A DNA stretch of 64,000 nt from Syngnathus acus (Eukaryota; Chordata; Actinopteri; Syngnathiformes; Syngnathidae), in NCBI RefSeq assembly GCF_901709675.1, contig NC_051097.1, positions 11,014,039-11,078,038 of the forward strand. The letters are read 5' to 3'. The first letter of the stretch is position 1. The number at the start of each line of letters is the position of its first letter. The translations under genes and the position numbers were made by a program. The notes beneath the pieces were generated by a model. The model made no database searches and was not told the origin of the DNA. It saw nothing but the letters and a program-made list of their open reading frames with translations. Positions 36,878 through 50,300 of the stretch are shown piece by piece.

Positions 36878-39800
36878 GTTGCACAACATCACTAATGTAC
36901 TACATGTAAATAAACCACAGCATAACTGTCTGAGAAATTCCAAATATCTCCTCCGAGCAAATGATATTAACTGCACGTGTGAGGGGAGGGGGCATAAACA
37001 GTGCGCCCGTCTTCTCTAAATGTTTCAAAATGAGCTCTAATGCAGTCGGGCTGCGTGTGTTTTCGCAGCTGCTGGACAAATAAGCGCCAGACCTGCGCCA
37101 TCTCCGCCAAGGTCCATCAAAGCAAACAAGGGTGAATCCCCACACCCGACCCCCACGCCCGGCCGGCGGCACAACGTTGACTCCACTTAGCCCGCGCCAC
37201 TCAAGACGGCCGTGTCACCATACAGTACCCGCTCACTTCCTGCTTCTCCACCAATCAGCAGCCGCTTTCCCTCATCTGGTCATACTGTACACGCGGGACG
37301 CCTTCACTGACCTCTGGAATTTGGCACATTCAAATTTCGCAACACTCCTCAAATTCATTTTTATTTTCACTTGACGGCTTCAAGGGGGTGCGCGGTGCGT
37401 ACCGAGCGGCCTGCGAATGGTTACCGTTCAATTTGTATTTGACTCCCCGCCGGTGGGCCGGCTGAGATCAGAGGGGTCAAAGTGAAAACACATGCCGCGG
37501 GTCGGCCGGATCGCGGGACCACCGCGCGTGACTCGCCAGAAGCCGACGGCAAGAACGTGCGTGAAGCAGCCCGCTGAATAAACACGACTCCCCCGCCCGC
37601 CGTCTGCGCCCCATTATCTCGTCATTTACGCGGGAGCTGGGCAACGCCGGCGGTTACTGGAAAGCAAAATGGCCGTCCCGCGCCTCGTGCCAATCAAACA
37701 GGCCCGACGTTATGGTGGCAGACACCTCGTGGATTCCTCTGGGCCTAATGTGTTTGTTTTAAATATCCCGAGGAAATGATTACATGGAGGCCAGCGGGCG
37801 CTCGCCTAACGACATAATCACGGGGAAAATTGTATTTATGTAATCAATCACCGGCGTTTAATGTCCTCCGGGATGAGATTTTGCCGGTGCGCGCGCGGCC
37901 ATCTCTGGAAAGGCTTTGGTCGACCTTTTAGGGGCGGTGGGGGGGGGGGCGGAGGGGGTACGCCATCTGTGTCACAATGTTGAAAGAGATGCACGGGCCT
38001 AAAAAGTCGACAAAAGGGTTTAAAAAATCATTTTGGTTCTGAAGGCGTTTCGAGCAAAATGATGAGTCGAACCCAGTCAACGCCTGCAGAAAGCCACATT
38101 TAGGCGTTTGGGTGCTTTTAATGTTTCAGTAAAAGTTACCCCCATTTCTTTAGGGGGGGGGGGGGTTGAAAGGGAGCTTTTTTTCACAACTTGCTGGACT
38201 GTTGCAATTGTGTTGCTATGTTTATTCAGCTTTTATCAGGGAAAAGAAGAAGTTGAAAAGAAGCCTTGTGTTGTTTCTAGGCGGGGGGGGGGGCATGTGT
38301 GTGTGTGTGTGTAGGGGGGCTTATTCCCTGGACAGAGTGCAATAACTCCAAACGGGATGATCCCCGATTATGTTAAAGACTCTGTCAAGTGTTTGGTGAG
38401 CCGACACACTGACGATCACAAATGGAGGAAATGCAGGCCGGACAATCAAATTCAAATCGAAATAATACAAAAAAAGACAAGGGAAGAGAAACATGAAATC
38501 GCAGCTGCCCTGTAAGATGATCAAATCATCTTGTCCCACGGCCCGCTACACTCTTTTTTTTTTTTTTTCTTCTCTCTAAAGGGTGCGCTCAGCTGTTTTG
38601 CATTAGCGCCGGCCGGCCGGCCAGCCGCCCGCCCGGGCCGCGCCGCCATCTTGTAAACTCTGCTTGGTTTACTCAGCCTGGCTTTCATTGCAGACATTTT
38701 GCACGCTTTTAGCGTTTGTTTTCTTTGCCGAGCGGCGAGGTGAGGGAGGTTAAACGCGGCACATGATCAGCGCCGCTACTTTAACAAGACAAGTTAGCCA
38801 GCGCTTCTTTTTACACTTAGCAAGTCGCTAAACAAGCACGGAAGCATTTTTTTCAAATGTTGGTGCATCACTTCACAAACAGCGCGCACCCACAATAAAG
38901 GTGTGCTAGTCGGTGCTCGAAGCAAAAAAACAAAGCCTTTCCGGAATTTTCGAAGACACAGATTCCCTTCGGCCTCCCCACGGCGTTTTGTATTTGGGCT
39001 CCTCAGACATTTGCTGGTTTCAATTATGCACAACACTAGCGCATATGAGCTGACAAATCTCACAACATCCTGTTTGGCTCCGCCCCCAAAGAGCAGAAAT
39101 GTAACAACATAGCCGCCTTTCGCATGCAGCGCATGCTTCCAGCTGCAGCCGCGGGAACATGGGTGGTGGCTGCAGGTGGGGGTGGGGTGACACTCATGGG
39201 TGGTCCGCCCCCACATGGTCCCCCTTGCGCTGCGGTTTGTGCCCAAACATATGATTGCGACGCACAGCTCGCATTGTGTGCCGTTTTACGGTAGAAGGAC
39301 GCCGAGCGTGCTTATGGGATGGGGGGGGGGGGCACCCGGGCAGCATCGAAGGGGGTCATCAAGGTCGCGTTGGGACGGCATCGTAAGGGGTGTCAGGTAT
39401 TAGGGGAAGAACCGGGTGGCATCAGAAGAGCCTCGGGAAAGGAGTCAAGGACAAATGAGGGTCCATGCTAGGAAGATTTATCATCCATCCTGCAACTCAA
39501 CAAGCTGTTGGCGGATGCTAATAGCCGAGCCAATTAGCATTGCTCGTTAGCATCCGGGCTGTTATCAGTCAAGGACTTGAGTAACGTGAACATTGGACCA
39601 CTCAGTCAGCGCTAGGCAGCACACCTTGGAGAGACTCTCACTAAAAGCCGCGCCGCAGGAACTTTTACACATCACGCCGAGAGAGCGGGCAGAGCAGGCT
39701 GCTGAATCGTTCATGCTAAATTGGATTTTGCCGTAAGCCCCCCCTGTAAGCGTGCCCCCCCACACGTCCCACCCCTGTAGGCCACAAATACCACATTTTA

Positions 39801-40600
39801 TTGACTTTCATACGCTGGCAATCAAATCTGAAGTACAGGAGGAGAATTAGCCTCATTGTAACTTTTTATCGATATGGTGGCTACACGGGTGGTCCCGGGC
39901 GGCCATGCCTGCGCCACACACACCTTTTGAGAAGAGAGCCTACCCATGGGTTTAGTAGCCTCTGCCAGGACTAGAACCTCTTCTTTGAATTAGAACTTTT
40001 AGGACTAGAACCTTCTCTCATTTGTGCCGGGTTAGGCCGGGAAATAAAAGAAGAGCTGAGTCTCCACGGTGGTGCACATGGAAAGCTCATGATGTCGAGT
40101 ATTAGCGGTTTGTAGTCGCATCAATGACTTTTACAGACAACACGATTCGCCACTCCAAAGGTTAGCAAGTGTGTGCGCGCACCACACGCACACGCACACA
40201 TGTATCATAAAATAAAAATACATATAGCGTGGTGGAGCCCCGGTGGTCCGTGTCATGCACATTTGTAGCACATGCACGCTGAGGTTTGGCGCCGTTCCCG
40301 GCCAGACGGCAAACCTCGGAAGACTTTCTTCTCACGTTGGCCGCACGGAAGCCTTGCGAGGCACGGCGGCCGCGACACGACAGCGACAAAGGAAGCACGT
40401 GTCGCCCCCGGTCGCTCCGCGCTAAACGTTTCAACAGCCTCACCTTCACCTGCCGTCATATTATTTAGCTGAAAGACTACCTGTTTGCGTTCGTCGTTAG
40501 TAGCAAACAAAATCATGTGCTGCCATCTAGTTGTCAACTGTGGAATTGCACCCAAAGTAAACAAAAGGCGAAACGAAATAGAGGAATAAACAGTACCGAA
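36878..40600. other. Gene-free region, part 5, with a conserved-element-like block
   Basis: No coding block. 37440-37880 is GC-balanced, free of simple repeats and ends with a cluster of homeodomain-type words (GATTACATGG, CATAATCACG, TTTATGTAATCAATCACC) at 37770-37860. G-runs occur at 37938, 38151 and 38283. Confidence 0.4.
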
Positions 40601-43600
40601 ATAAATCTCGCCAGACCCCGAACTGGAGGTGGATCACATTACGAGTAAAGTGAGTCATGATCTTGGTTATGAAATGAAATCAACTTACTGTACTTAACTA
40701 AATTGTGTCTCTCGCGTGTCCAATTACTGTAACAGTCCATTAAAAAAGAAAAATATAGCAATGCTGCTGCCCATCCTCATTCACCCCACCACTGTCCCTT
40801 GGTGGTGTGTCTTCATTGGTGTCACATCACCCCCCCCTCCCAAAGTCTGCACCCCCGTCGCCAACCTTAATTGGCCTCCATGACGGACCGATGCGCCATC
40901 TTTTTGTGTGCCGGCTCTTTAGCGGCGACATTACGAGCTAAATCTCTATTGTGCCGCCGTGTAATCTCTCTTGTCAAAAGGGAACATTCGCCGATTAACG
41001 CCCCCCCCCACCCTCCGCACCCGCCAGCACTGTGACAAGATTCCACGGGTGTGTCTGCGGAGGGCTCATTAAGCGCTGACCGGACTCCATCAGAGCCACC
41101 CACACGAGCGGGACCTACGACCTCTCACCCCTGACACCTGCAACTTTGCTCAAATTGGAGCAAACTCATCTTTTGGTGGTGCAAAAAAAAAGGGTCAAAA
41201 ATGCAAAAATGTTTTTTTTTTTTAACATTTGAGTTGATAATCAGTAAATAATAGTTCAAGTTAAATACTATATTTTTTTAGAATTTTGATTTCTTGAAAT
41301 CAAGGCCTTAAAATCCCTAATTTGAAATTGAGCCAACTCAGAGCTCACGACGACGTATCAAGGGACCACCCATCTGTTACACATGTTCAACAAACACCAC
41401 TTTTTTCTTTTTTCCTCGAGGGGGGGGGGGGTCTGTAATATGTTGCAGATGGGGGGTCCGGGCGGCGGTTTGGGGGCGCATCGGGCAGTCAATACGATGC
41501 TGGTCAACTGGTCATTTCTGTGCAGTCATTAACCACCTGGGAACGTGGTGTTTTGTCAGCTTTTCCCCGAGTTTTGGGTTTCAATCGGGCCCAAATCAAA
41601 CACAGACACGGACCACCCCCGAAACAAAGACTCCTCTCACTCAAACGTGTACACAAGACGCAACCTCGCTTTCAGTGACAATGCTAATGCTACAAGCTAA
41701 CAGTGCTCCCAGGAAAGAACAAAAAATCCCCACAACAATTTATAATTCAGTGCTATCGATCCGCCTAGTAGGTACAAAATACGTGGCCATTTGGGAGTTT
41801 AAATCTAAGACGTGAAAATGTCCAATTAGATTGTTCTGATGTCATCCACTTTTGGAATTTATTGAAAGGATTGATTTACGGATGACAAACATGAGCGTCT
41901 GTTTTTGTTGTTCTTCTTTCCTTTCCTTGGCACGGCAGCCATGTTGGACTCAACTTTTGTGGCTTCGGCCTTAGTGTGCCTTTTATTTGGGGTTTGGCTC
42001 TCGCGCCGAAACCAAAGGATGCAAGCGGTATGTTGTAAAAGGAGGTCTGGCTTCCTCTTCGCCGAGGGCCGCCGCAGATGTCGCCCGTGCAATCGGAACT
42101 CACCGCAATTAGCTTAGCATTGGAGGGTCAATCATGAGTTTGGAGTAACAAAACAAAACAAAAAACAGCGAACCAAGTTTAAATTTAACATCGCAGTTGT
42201 GGGGCTATAATGCCACCTGCTGCTTTGGAGGCGGAGTTTCCTATTTTAGTGCCAGTCATGAAATTTTGCCGCCATTTTCCTACCACGCTCAAATACAAGT
42301 TGTCTCATATTTGTGGCTCAAATATGAGATCTCTTCTGTAATGTCAGTCTTAAGGCCTCAGCAATTGCCTAAAAATGATTTGGTGGCTAAATGTGAGCAT
42401 TACAGTGCCCCCTGCTGCTCTGGCATGCACTAGACAGCCTGCGAATGGCTTTTTTTACACAGAGCGTCCAAAAAGAAAGTACTCCCGGTGTGGCCCCCAT
42501 AAAGTAAGTTTTTCCAAATAATGGTGTCGTAGGTGTGGACAGAGGCTAAGTTGTGCTCGCATATAAAAGGCTGCCATCAACACACATAATCTCTCGGCTG
42601 AGCCCATTGAAAGCTGGGTCCCGGGGGTTAATTCTCCCATCAGTCCACGTTTGAATCAACTCCTGACTCACATTGAGATGAAAGCCGCCCAGGTCCTGCG
42701 GGGACCCCGCCCGGGCCCGGGACCCCATCCCGGCCGACCGGAGCGGATTATTGCATGTCGGACCTCCATCGGGACAGGCAAACTGAAAAGAAAAACAATA
42801 ATTAGAGATAATTGCTTGTGTCCAAACACGACATTTAAAGCACCCCCCCTCCCCCATGCCCTTTCATGGCATGTGAGCTGGAATGAAAGGGACACCCCCT
42901 CCCCAACACACACACACACACACACTCTCACACACACACACTCGCCCTGTTTTGACAGCTGGGCAGGCGAACATAATTTGTGACAGCTGAACTGAAACGT
43001 CTTTAACCGCAGAGTGAGGGAGCTCAGCAAGGTGATCTTCCCGGGAAAAGAGGCGGAGTCTTGGCATCCTTTCACCCGAAGAAGAAAAACCAAGACGATG
43101 AGGAAGGAATTTTAAGCAGCCATGAACTGACTTTTTTCCAGTCACCATTTTTGCTCACATCCAATCACAAAAACTGAAATGATTGACAATTTGCATCGCC
43201 CATCTTTTTTTGTGGTCACATTTATGGTGGTGACATAAGTGAAAGTGGCAGAATTTCAGGGACAAGATGACCCCGAAACGATTGCTTCAAAACAAAATGG
43301 CAGACTTTTTGTGACTCCGTCAAATGTGCAATTCAAACAGGGTCAATGATGATTCTCTCGTACTTTAGCGTATTAAGAAGCTCTCAAACGTGAATTCGTT
43401 TAGGCCTCCGAATGTGAACATGGTGTCATGGCGCCTTTGACACATTGGGTTAATTTGCTGCTCCCCGTGGTTGACCTTTGAACCTCTGGGGCCGGGGAGT
43501 GAGACAGGCGGAATCATGTCATTCCGAGGAGCCGGGGGTCACGGGTCACAACGGAGATTTGGGCAATCCGGGACCCAACCCAAAAAAAAAAAAAACGAGG

Positions 43601-45900
43601 ACCACATGTGCTCCTAAAGACATTTAGAAAGCAAAATAACTGCTGATTTTCCATCTTTAAACATTCTCGCCTCCTCCTGCTCACTGCTTTCTTCTTTCTC
43701 CCCACCGCACACTTTATTCAATCAAGTCAGGAATCGACATCATCTCCATCTTCAAATTGGCAGCGACGGGAGTTTTCCCAGGGGTGGAATTTTAATACAA
43801 ACGTGAATTTCTTCACCTCAAAATACACCCCCCCCCCTGCCAAATAATTCTGCCCCTAATTTGTGCAAGTGGGGAAACGTTAGACTTACTGTTGCCTTCA
43901 TGGACATCCCGGGAATGTCGGCGCTTGTTCATCTGGGCCTGGAGGACCTTCATCTGCACTGCATGAAGAGAAACACATTGCAATGCATTTCAAGCTGTTG
44001 TACAAGTGTAAAAAGAAGCCAACGCGCTTCCGCTTCTTTTGGAGTCGTGAGGTGGAAAGACAACAATGAAGCAAAATGTCTCCTGTGCTCTTGAAAGTGT
44101 ATGTGAAGAACAAAGCATGGTGGCTCACTTCCTCTTCAATGCACAACTTATCAAGTAACGCGAGGATGGCATGTAAAGGTGCTTGCACACGCAACACGCC
44201 AGCGACACGCTACAGAGCTCCGTGTGCGCTACACATGCTGAAAGATACCAACAAATAAATGCAAACAACCATCTGCTGAATGCACAATGTGTGTGTTTGT
44301 TCATGAATTGTTCAAAGCAAAAGTGACGTGCAAACATGCTTATCTGTACATCACGTGTGGAAGATACAGACAATAACACCCCCATCACAATCGGAACAGT
44401 TTACTCATAACAACTTTTTGTGCATGTGTGTATCAAATAAGCACACAATGTGTCCATGTGTGTTTACTGGCCAACAATTGAAGCAGCACACTTTAATTAG
44501 CAAAATACAAATATCTATCAAGTGGACATTTCCTCTCCCAAAGAATTGTGTGCATTGTAATACAAAAGGCCGCTTCAAACAGGGTGCTGATGTTATTGGC
44601 TAATGGAGAACATGTATAGGTGGGTGTGTACACTTATGCAACCACATTGTTTTTTTTCTTCACAGCCCATTTTTGAAGGACAATGAATGAAGATTTGAGC
44701 GTGTCTCAGTCATTCCCCGCCACCCTAACATGCACACACGCTTACCATGACGAAATCGCATGTGACACGGCTCTGCGAACACAGCACGAAAGGGTCCACT
44801 CCCTCTCCTCGGGGCTGATGATGCGGCAGCAGCGGCGGCGGCGGCGGACTGGACAGCGCTTCAGATTGGCCGTTTTATTCTCACTCGTCTCGGGAGGGGC
44901 TTCTGTATGCAAAGGGCAGGAAGGACTCGCAGGGTTCAAGTTTGTTGCCTGTGCTTGCAAGGTAGCTTGACTGGATTATTTCATTTGAAGGAATAAAAAC
45001 ATCATACAAATGTTTTGTGAGGTCACAGGAACAAAACAAGCATGTCGATTGAATCCGGACTTGAGTGCTACCGTCTGACCAGGGGCACATCTAGCTCATT
45101 TTTTGGGGGGCGCTGGAGCACCCGTAACAAAACTTCAACCAGTCCAAAAATGTGAGCAATCTTAAAGCTTTATTTGACTGCATGTCCAGAGAAGTATTAC
45201 AACCATAGAAGTCATTTTGAATCAACAAAAATAGTCGAATTGACTCGCCAACTCCAGCTGTTGCTAAAGCTAAGTAGCTTTAGGTTGCCGGCATTTTTCG
45301 AGCAAGATATTTTCACGTCCCACATCGGTCTTGCTTTGACCCGGTGGGCGTCGGGTCTGAGTGATTCCGCAAGAGGTCCCGCGGGGGGGAAAGGGGAATC
45401 CGAGGAGTCCATATTCGCCCAATTGAGTTACAGCGTCCTCTTGTTTGTTCAGATGGTTCTCTTCGCAGAGAGCAAACGGCCACATCAATTCTAAATGGTC
45501 CGTAAAAGTCAGTGATGTGGGTGGGGCGGAGCCGGGGGGGAGCCTACGACTCCGCCGAGCTTTTGGACAAACACGGACAACAAAGACGCCGGAGACCCTC
45601 CCCGCATTCGGGTCGTCAAATCGACACCAGACAACCAAGTTCAAAGTTGACGCCTCGAAATAGACGCCGGCGGTTTTCGGTCCCGGCCATCGGTCCAAAT
45701 ATCGAGAAGGAAGTCACCGTGGTGGCTCTGAGCTCAGTGTGAAAGCAAAGAAATTCCCTTTTTATCTTCACTGCTAGATCAACAAGGGATTTTATTGCAC
45801 GAGAGCATAATGTCAAAATATTTCCATAAAAATTCTCACACAGGAGTTGCTGTTGCTTGTTGGATACGGCAGACTCTCGCAAGTTTTTGGCCGGGGGAAA
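40601..45900. other. Gene-free region, part 6
   Basis: No coding block. Holds a CA repeat (42905-42942) and two CTCF-like motifs at 42210 and 42405. Many short ORFs are present but none has splice-bounded, conserved-looking sequence. Confidence 0.4.
42905..42942. repeat. (CA)n microsatellite
   Basis: Two CA runs separated by CTCT. Confidence 0.85.
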
Positions 45901-47375
45901 AAAATAGTTTGCGTGTTTTAAACAGGGAGGGTGGCGGGGTCAAGTGCGGGAAGAGTGCAGTGTCAAATAAATAAAAAATGAACACTTTTCGACAAAGAAA
46001 GTTTTGCATGTTTTGTTGTTTTCATCTTAAAAACTTAAGAACAGTAATTTGGTCTTCTATCCATCTATCTAAAAATTACTTTATATTGTTTAAAATTTTG
46101 GGGAGCAATTTGGCAATTTGTCTTTTTGTTCAGATTTTTTTTAGATTTTGTGTTGGGGTGGGCTATGACGAAATTTTGCCAAAACAATTTTTGATGTGAC
46201 ATTTACAAAGAAGCATAAGAAAACAATTTGAAATAAACGACACCAAGCTTAAAGTAGTCATTCATATATTTGTATATATATTCATATATTACAAATTTAA
46301 TACAGGCACAGTGAGAATTCATTACGGAGACAAAAAAGTGGCTGATACTTGTAAAAAAATGTACAATGTATGAGAATCATTTACACAAATTTGCTTTAAA
46401 AAAAGAAACTCTGTTAAATACAAACACAAAGAAAAAGTGACCAAAGATAGCGGCTCGTAAATACGACGTCTTTTCTTTCCATTTCTGTTGTTGAGGGCGA
46501 GCAAGTACCAGCTTGCTAAAAGTGGCGCTTCATATCAGATACTTCAAATGGACGATTCCGATCGGGCGTCTATTTTTTTGTGTGTGTCTAAGTTAGACAA
46601 AGCTAGCGCTCGACAAAATATAAAGACGACGAGACACCGGGACCGTAAGGCTGGAGAAAACGCCTCCGATCGGCAATTTTCCTTTTTTCCGGAAGACGTC
46701 CTTTCCGTATCCTAACAAGTGACGCTATCGTTCAGGCTGATGGGGCACAAAATGTTGAAGGAAAACAAAACCCCCCAAACAATCTTCAAGTTTTGTTGAA
46801 AGGCTACAAGTTAGTTTCTTAAAGCATTGCAACGCCTTTACAGTTGTTTCCAAAAACATTTCAAAAGAGCCCTGAAACCCAAATGCGCGTTTCAAAAAGT
46901 TTTACAAGGAGGCACTGGGGTCCTTTTTTTTCTGCCTTCTCTTTTTTTGTGCTACGAGACAACGCGCCCATCATTGCACGTTTAAAGAGCAACAAAATAC
47001 TCTTTTAAAGATTTTTTTTTTAGCTGTTAATATTTACACAGTGTGCGGCGTTACGGTCAGAGAAAAGAAGAGTGCCTGGAAAGATTGTTAGTGCACATGT
47101 TTTTTTTTCTCCCATCTTCCTTTTTTTTTTTTTTGATTTCAAACATACAGCGATGAGCTCAAGAAAATGCTGGAGTATAAAGAGCCTGAAAATACGCTAC
47201 ACATGCCCTCCCGCCCCCCAAAGCTCACCTTGGTGTTGCTTTAATTTCTTCTCCATTCAACAGTGTTCAGTACTCAGTGCTGCTTTATTGTAGTGATTCC
47301 CACCGGCGGCAGGGGGTCCTGGGCAACTTATGTTTAAAGCAAGATAAGGCCATTTTTTTTTTTCTGAGAACAGTC
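45901..47375 (-). other. Probable fcho2 3' UTR and downstream flank
   Basis: AT-rich sequence following the fcho2 stop codon on the minus strand, rich in T homopolymers on the plus strand. I cannot fix the poly(A) site. No other gene is seen. Confidence 0.4.
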
Positions 47376-50300
47376 TCAGAAATCTGCCATATAGCGACCT
47401 GAGAGGAGAAAGACGCAGCAATGTTCATATAATTGTAATGAGTTTTTCTGTTGTGATATATGGCCTGTTCTCTTGCTACTTGATTTTGGACTGCATAAAG
47501 TTTTTTTTTTGTTTGTGTGTGGGCCTACCTGTGGCGAACCTCTTCTTGCTGAGCGATAGCCTGTAGCCGCTGCCCTGCAGCTCCATGTCAACGCCCGACA
47601 GCGTACTGCCCTCACTCATGAATTGCACCGCCAGCGTGGACGGGTTGGACGGCCCATTGGACAGCTCAAATTTGGCCCGCAGGGAGCCGGCGCCTATCCA
47701 GAAAAGAAAACAGACAATGACGCTAGTTTAAAAAGTTAATACGGCGGCTTACGAGCGAGCCGACTTTATACGAGCACTAACTATAGTGGCAGCAAAATGC
47801 AAAAAAGTTTTTCAATTTGATGTTGCTAGCCCAATGCTAAATCAAAAAGCAAAAACACCATAGAAGTGCGAGCAAAATTTGCTTAAATCAAGGCAACACC
47901 TTCGTTCTCAGACTTTTCCGAGATGTCGCTCAGCTTCCAAAGACATTTATTCTGCTCTGCGTTCCTGAAAGGACACCAAGAAATGCACACATAAAACATA
48001 AAAGTGTTTTTCACACCAAATGATAGCTCAGAAGCCCATCACTGGCAGTTTTGTTTTCTTGGTGCGCACGTGCTGGTCTCACCAGAGGGCGACGGGCAGC
48101 GACTGCATGCTAGTGACGCCTCCGTCCACAGGCACCAGGATCTGCGGGTTGCCGAGCGGCCCCGGCGTGGTCATGGCGTCCGGGTTGTAGCGGTAGTCCA
48201 CACGCAGGTCAGTGGAGCCCGGGGTGCACTTCCAGTACACGGCCAGGTTGAGCGGTGTGGAGCGGATACCGTCCGACTGCACCTGCACGCCACAGCGGCG
48301 GCGGCGCTCACCTCAGCTGGCCCGCTTTTGACTTTGTGTGGTGCGGCGAGCAACGGACCTGGTACTTGAGGATGTCCACGTTGTAGTAGGAGGCGGCGGG
48401 GTTTTGCTCGGAGATTTTCCTGAGGTAGGCGGTCAGCGCTTGCATGTTGAACCAGAAGTCCCTGGACTCCGAGTCGCCCTGAGACGGATCGCTGCACGAC
48501 ACGAGACGCGCAAACGTGGTAGGTCACAACGCCTCGCACGCGTACGAGGAATAACGCTGCGCTCAATTATTCATCACTCCCTCACTTCTCTGCCCGTGTC
48601 AGCTTTGTGTGTGAAGATGCCCGTTGTGTACTAGCAGCTACTAAATCATGGATTCCGTTTGATTCAAACTGAAGACGTCTCCTTCACCTAATTCCACCGC
48701 GAGGATTAAAGTTATTATTATTTTTTTTTTATAAAGTTATTTATTTAAAACGAATATTTGTAATCATCAACAGACTGACTTCTGGTCTTTTTTACTAATA
48801 CCACCTGCAACAATTAACATGCTGATGACATCACAAAACGCCAGAGCAGACACTTTCAATTTTTTTTTTTTTTCCTACACAGTAAAGCGCAGGCTGACCG
48901 CAAGCAGGAGCGAGCGCTAAATGGAGCGGACGGGCCACGAAGCCGGTCGATGTTTGCTATTGCAGGCGCACGTCTGCTGGAAACCTTTTGCCTGACAGCT
49001 TAATGACACGTTCAGATCTGCCCGATAATTCAATTAGACTAATTCACGCATTCCCCGTGGCTTAAACGATGGCCCCGTGCTTCCGAAAAAGGTTACCTGA
49101 AGAGGAGCTGCTGGTTGGGGAGGATCTGTTCCAGCCGGCCGGTGTTCTTCAACTTGAAGGTGAGGACGGCGGGCGAGGGGTTGCCCGTGAACACCTTGAT
49201 GATGCCCGAGGGGAACGACAGCGTCATGTCGCCCGTGATCTTCACGATGCACCTGGAGGACAACGTGTGGAAAAGGCTCAGAAGACTCACAATTGTGTTG
49301 AGAGTGGCCAATTAATGATGCGTGGCGCTGACACCCAAACTTTGCAGTGAGCCAGGTGAGGCGAGACTCACTTGGTGGGGTCGGCGCCTTTGAAGTAGGC
49401 ATTGACAGACTCGGTGAAGGCCACAGCGATGGGCAACGCATCCTGGGACGCCAGCGTCACAGGGCTGGGACCGCGGGACGTACCTGCAAGACAACGAGAC
49501 CAGGAAAATAAATATCGACTCAGCTGTTATCATTTTTTTTGCTATTAGAGGAATAACGACCATATTATCAAGCTAGGCTTATTTGTTATTTGCTAAATTG
49601 CTAACAAGACTCAATATTTTGTAAAGGAGCTCTTTGCCGTTCACAGCCATGCTGTTAGACCACGTGCTTCGCAAAAACACGGCTCAGCTCGGTTAGCAAC
49701 ATTTCTGTTCGTTAGGATGTCGAGATGCGAACATGTCATTCGCTACATTCGCACAAAACGAGTGGATGCTGTTGGAGTGAGTGGGAGAGCAGGCGGTAAA
49801 GACGCAAGGAGGGAGAGGGCCGTCCCGGATACCTGCTGGTGTTTCACATCGCCTCTCAAAGGTGGGCAGCTTGGAGACAAACATGTCGTCTTCTTTAATC
49901 CAAACAAGGAAAGGAGGAGGACACAAACATGAGAGGACCGAGTGACAAATGCATACTATATATCGCACTCTAAACTTAATATTGACACAACATTTGAGTG
50001 TCGCAAATGGTTTGGGAAGGACAAACTCACTTTGACTAAAAGGGAAGAAAGAAGAAAAACAAGACGAAGGAGAAGATGAGACTTCCGACACGGGAACATT
50101 GGGGCCTGCCAGATGGGGAAGAGGGAACAGGAAGTGGAAAAGGACACGGCACTTCACAAAAACGTAGAAATTAACAATACGACAGAAAACAAAGAAAAAC
50201 ATTGGGAGCCAAAGAGATTTAAGAAAAGAGAGATGAACGTAGAAGGGATTAAGGTGACGGCAAAATGGCTGGCTTCTCACCGACAGTGGGAGTGTTTGCG

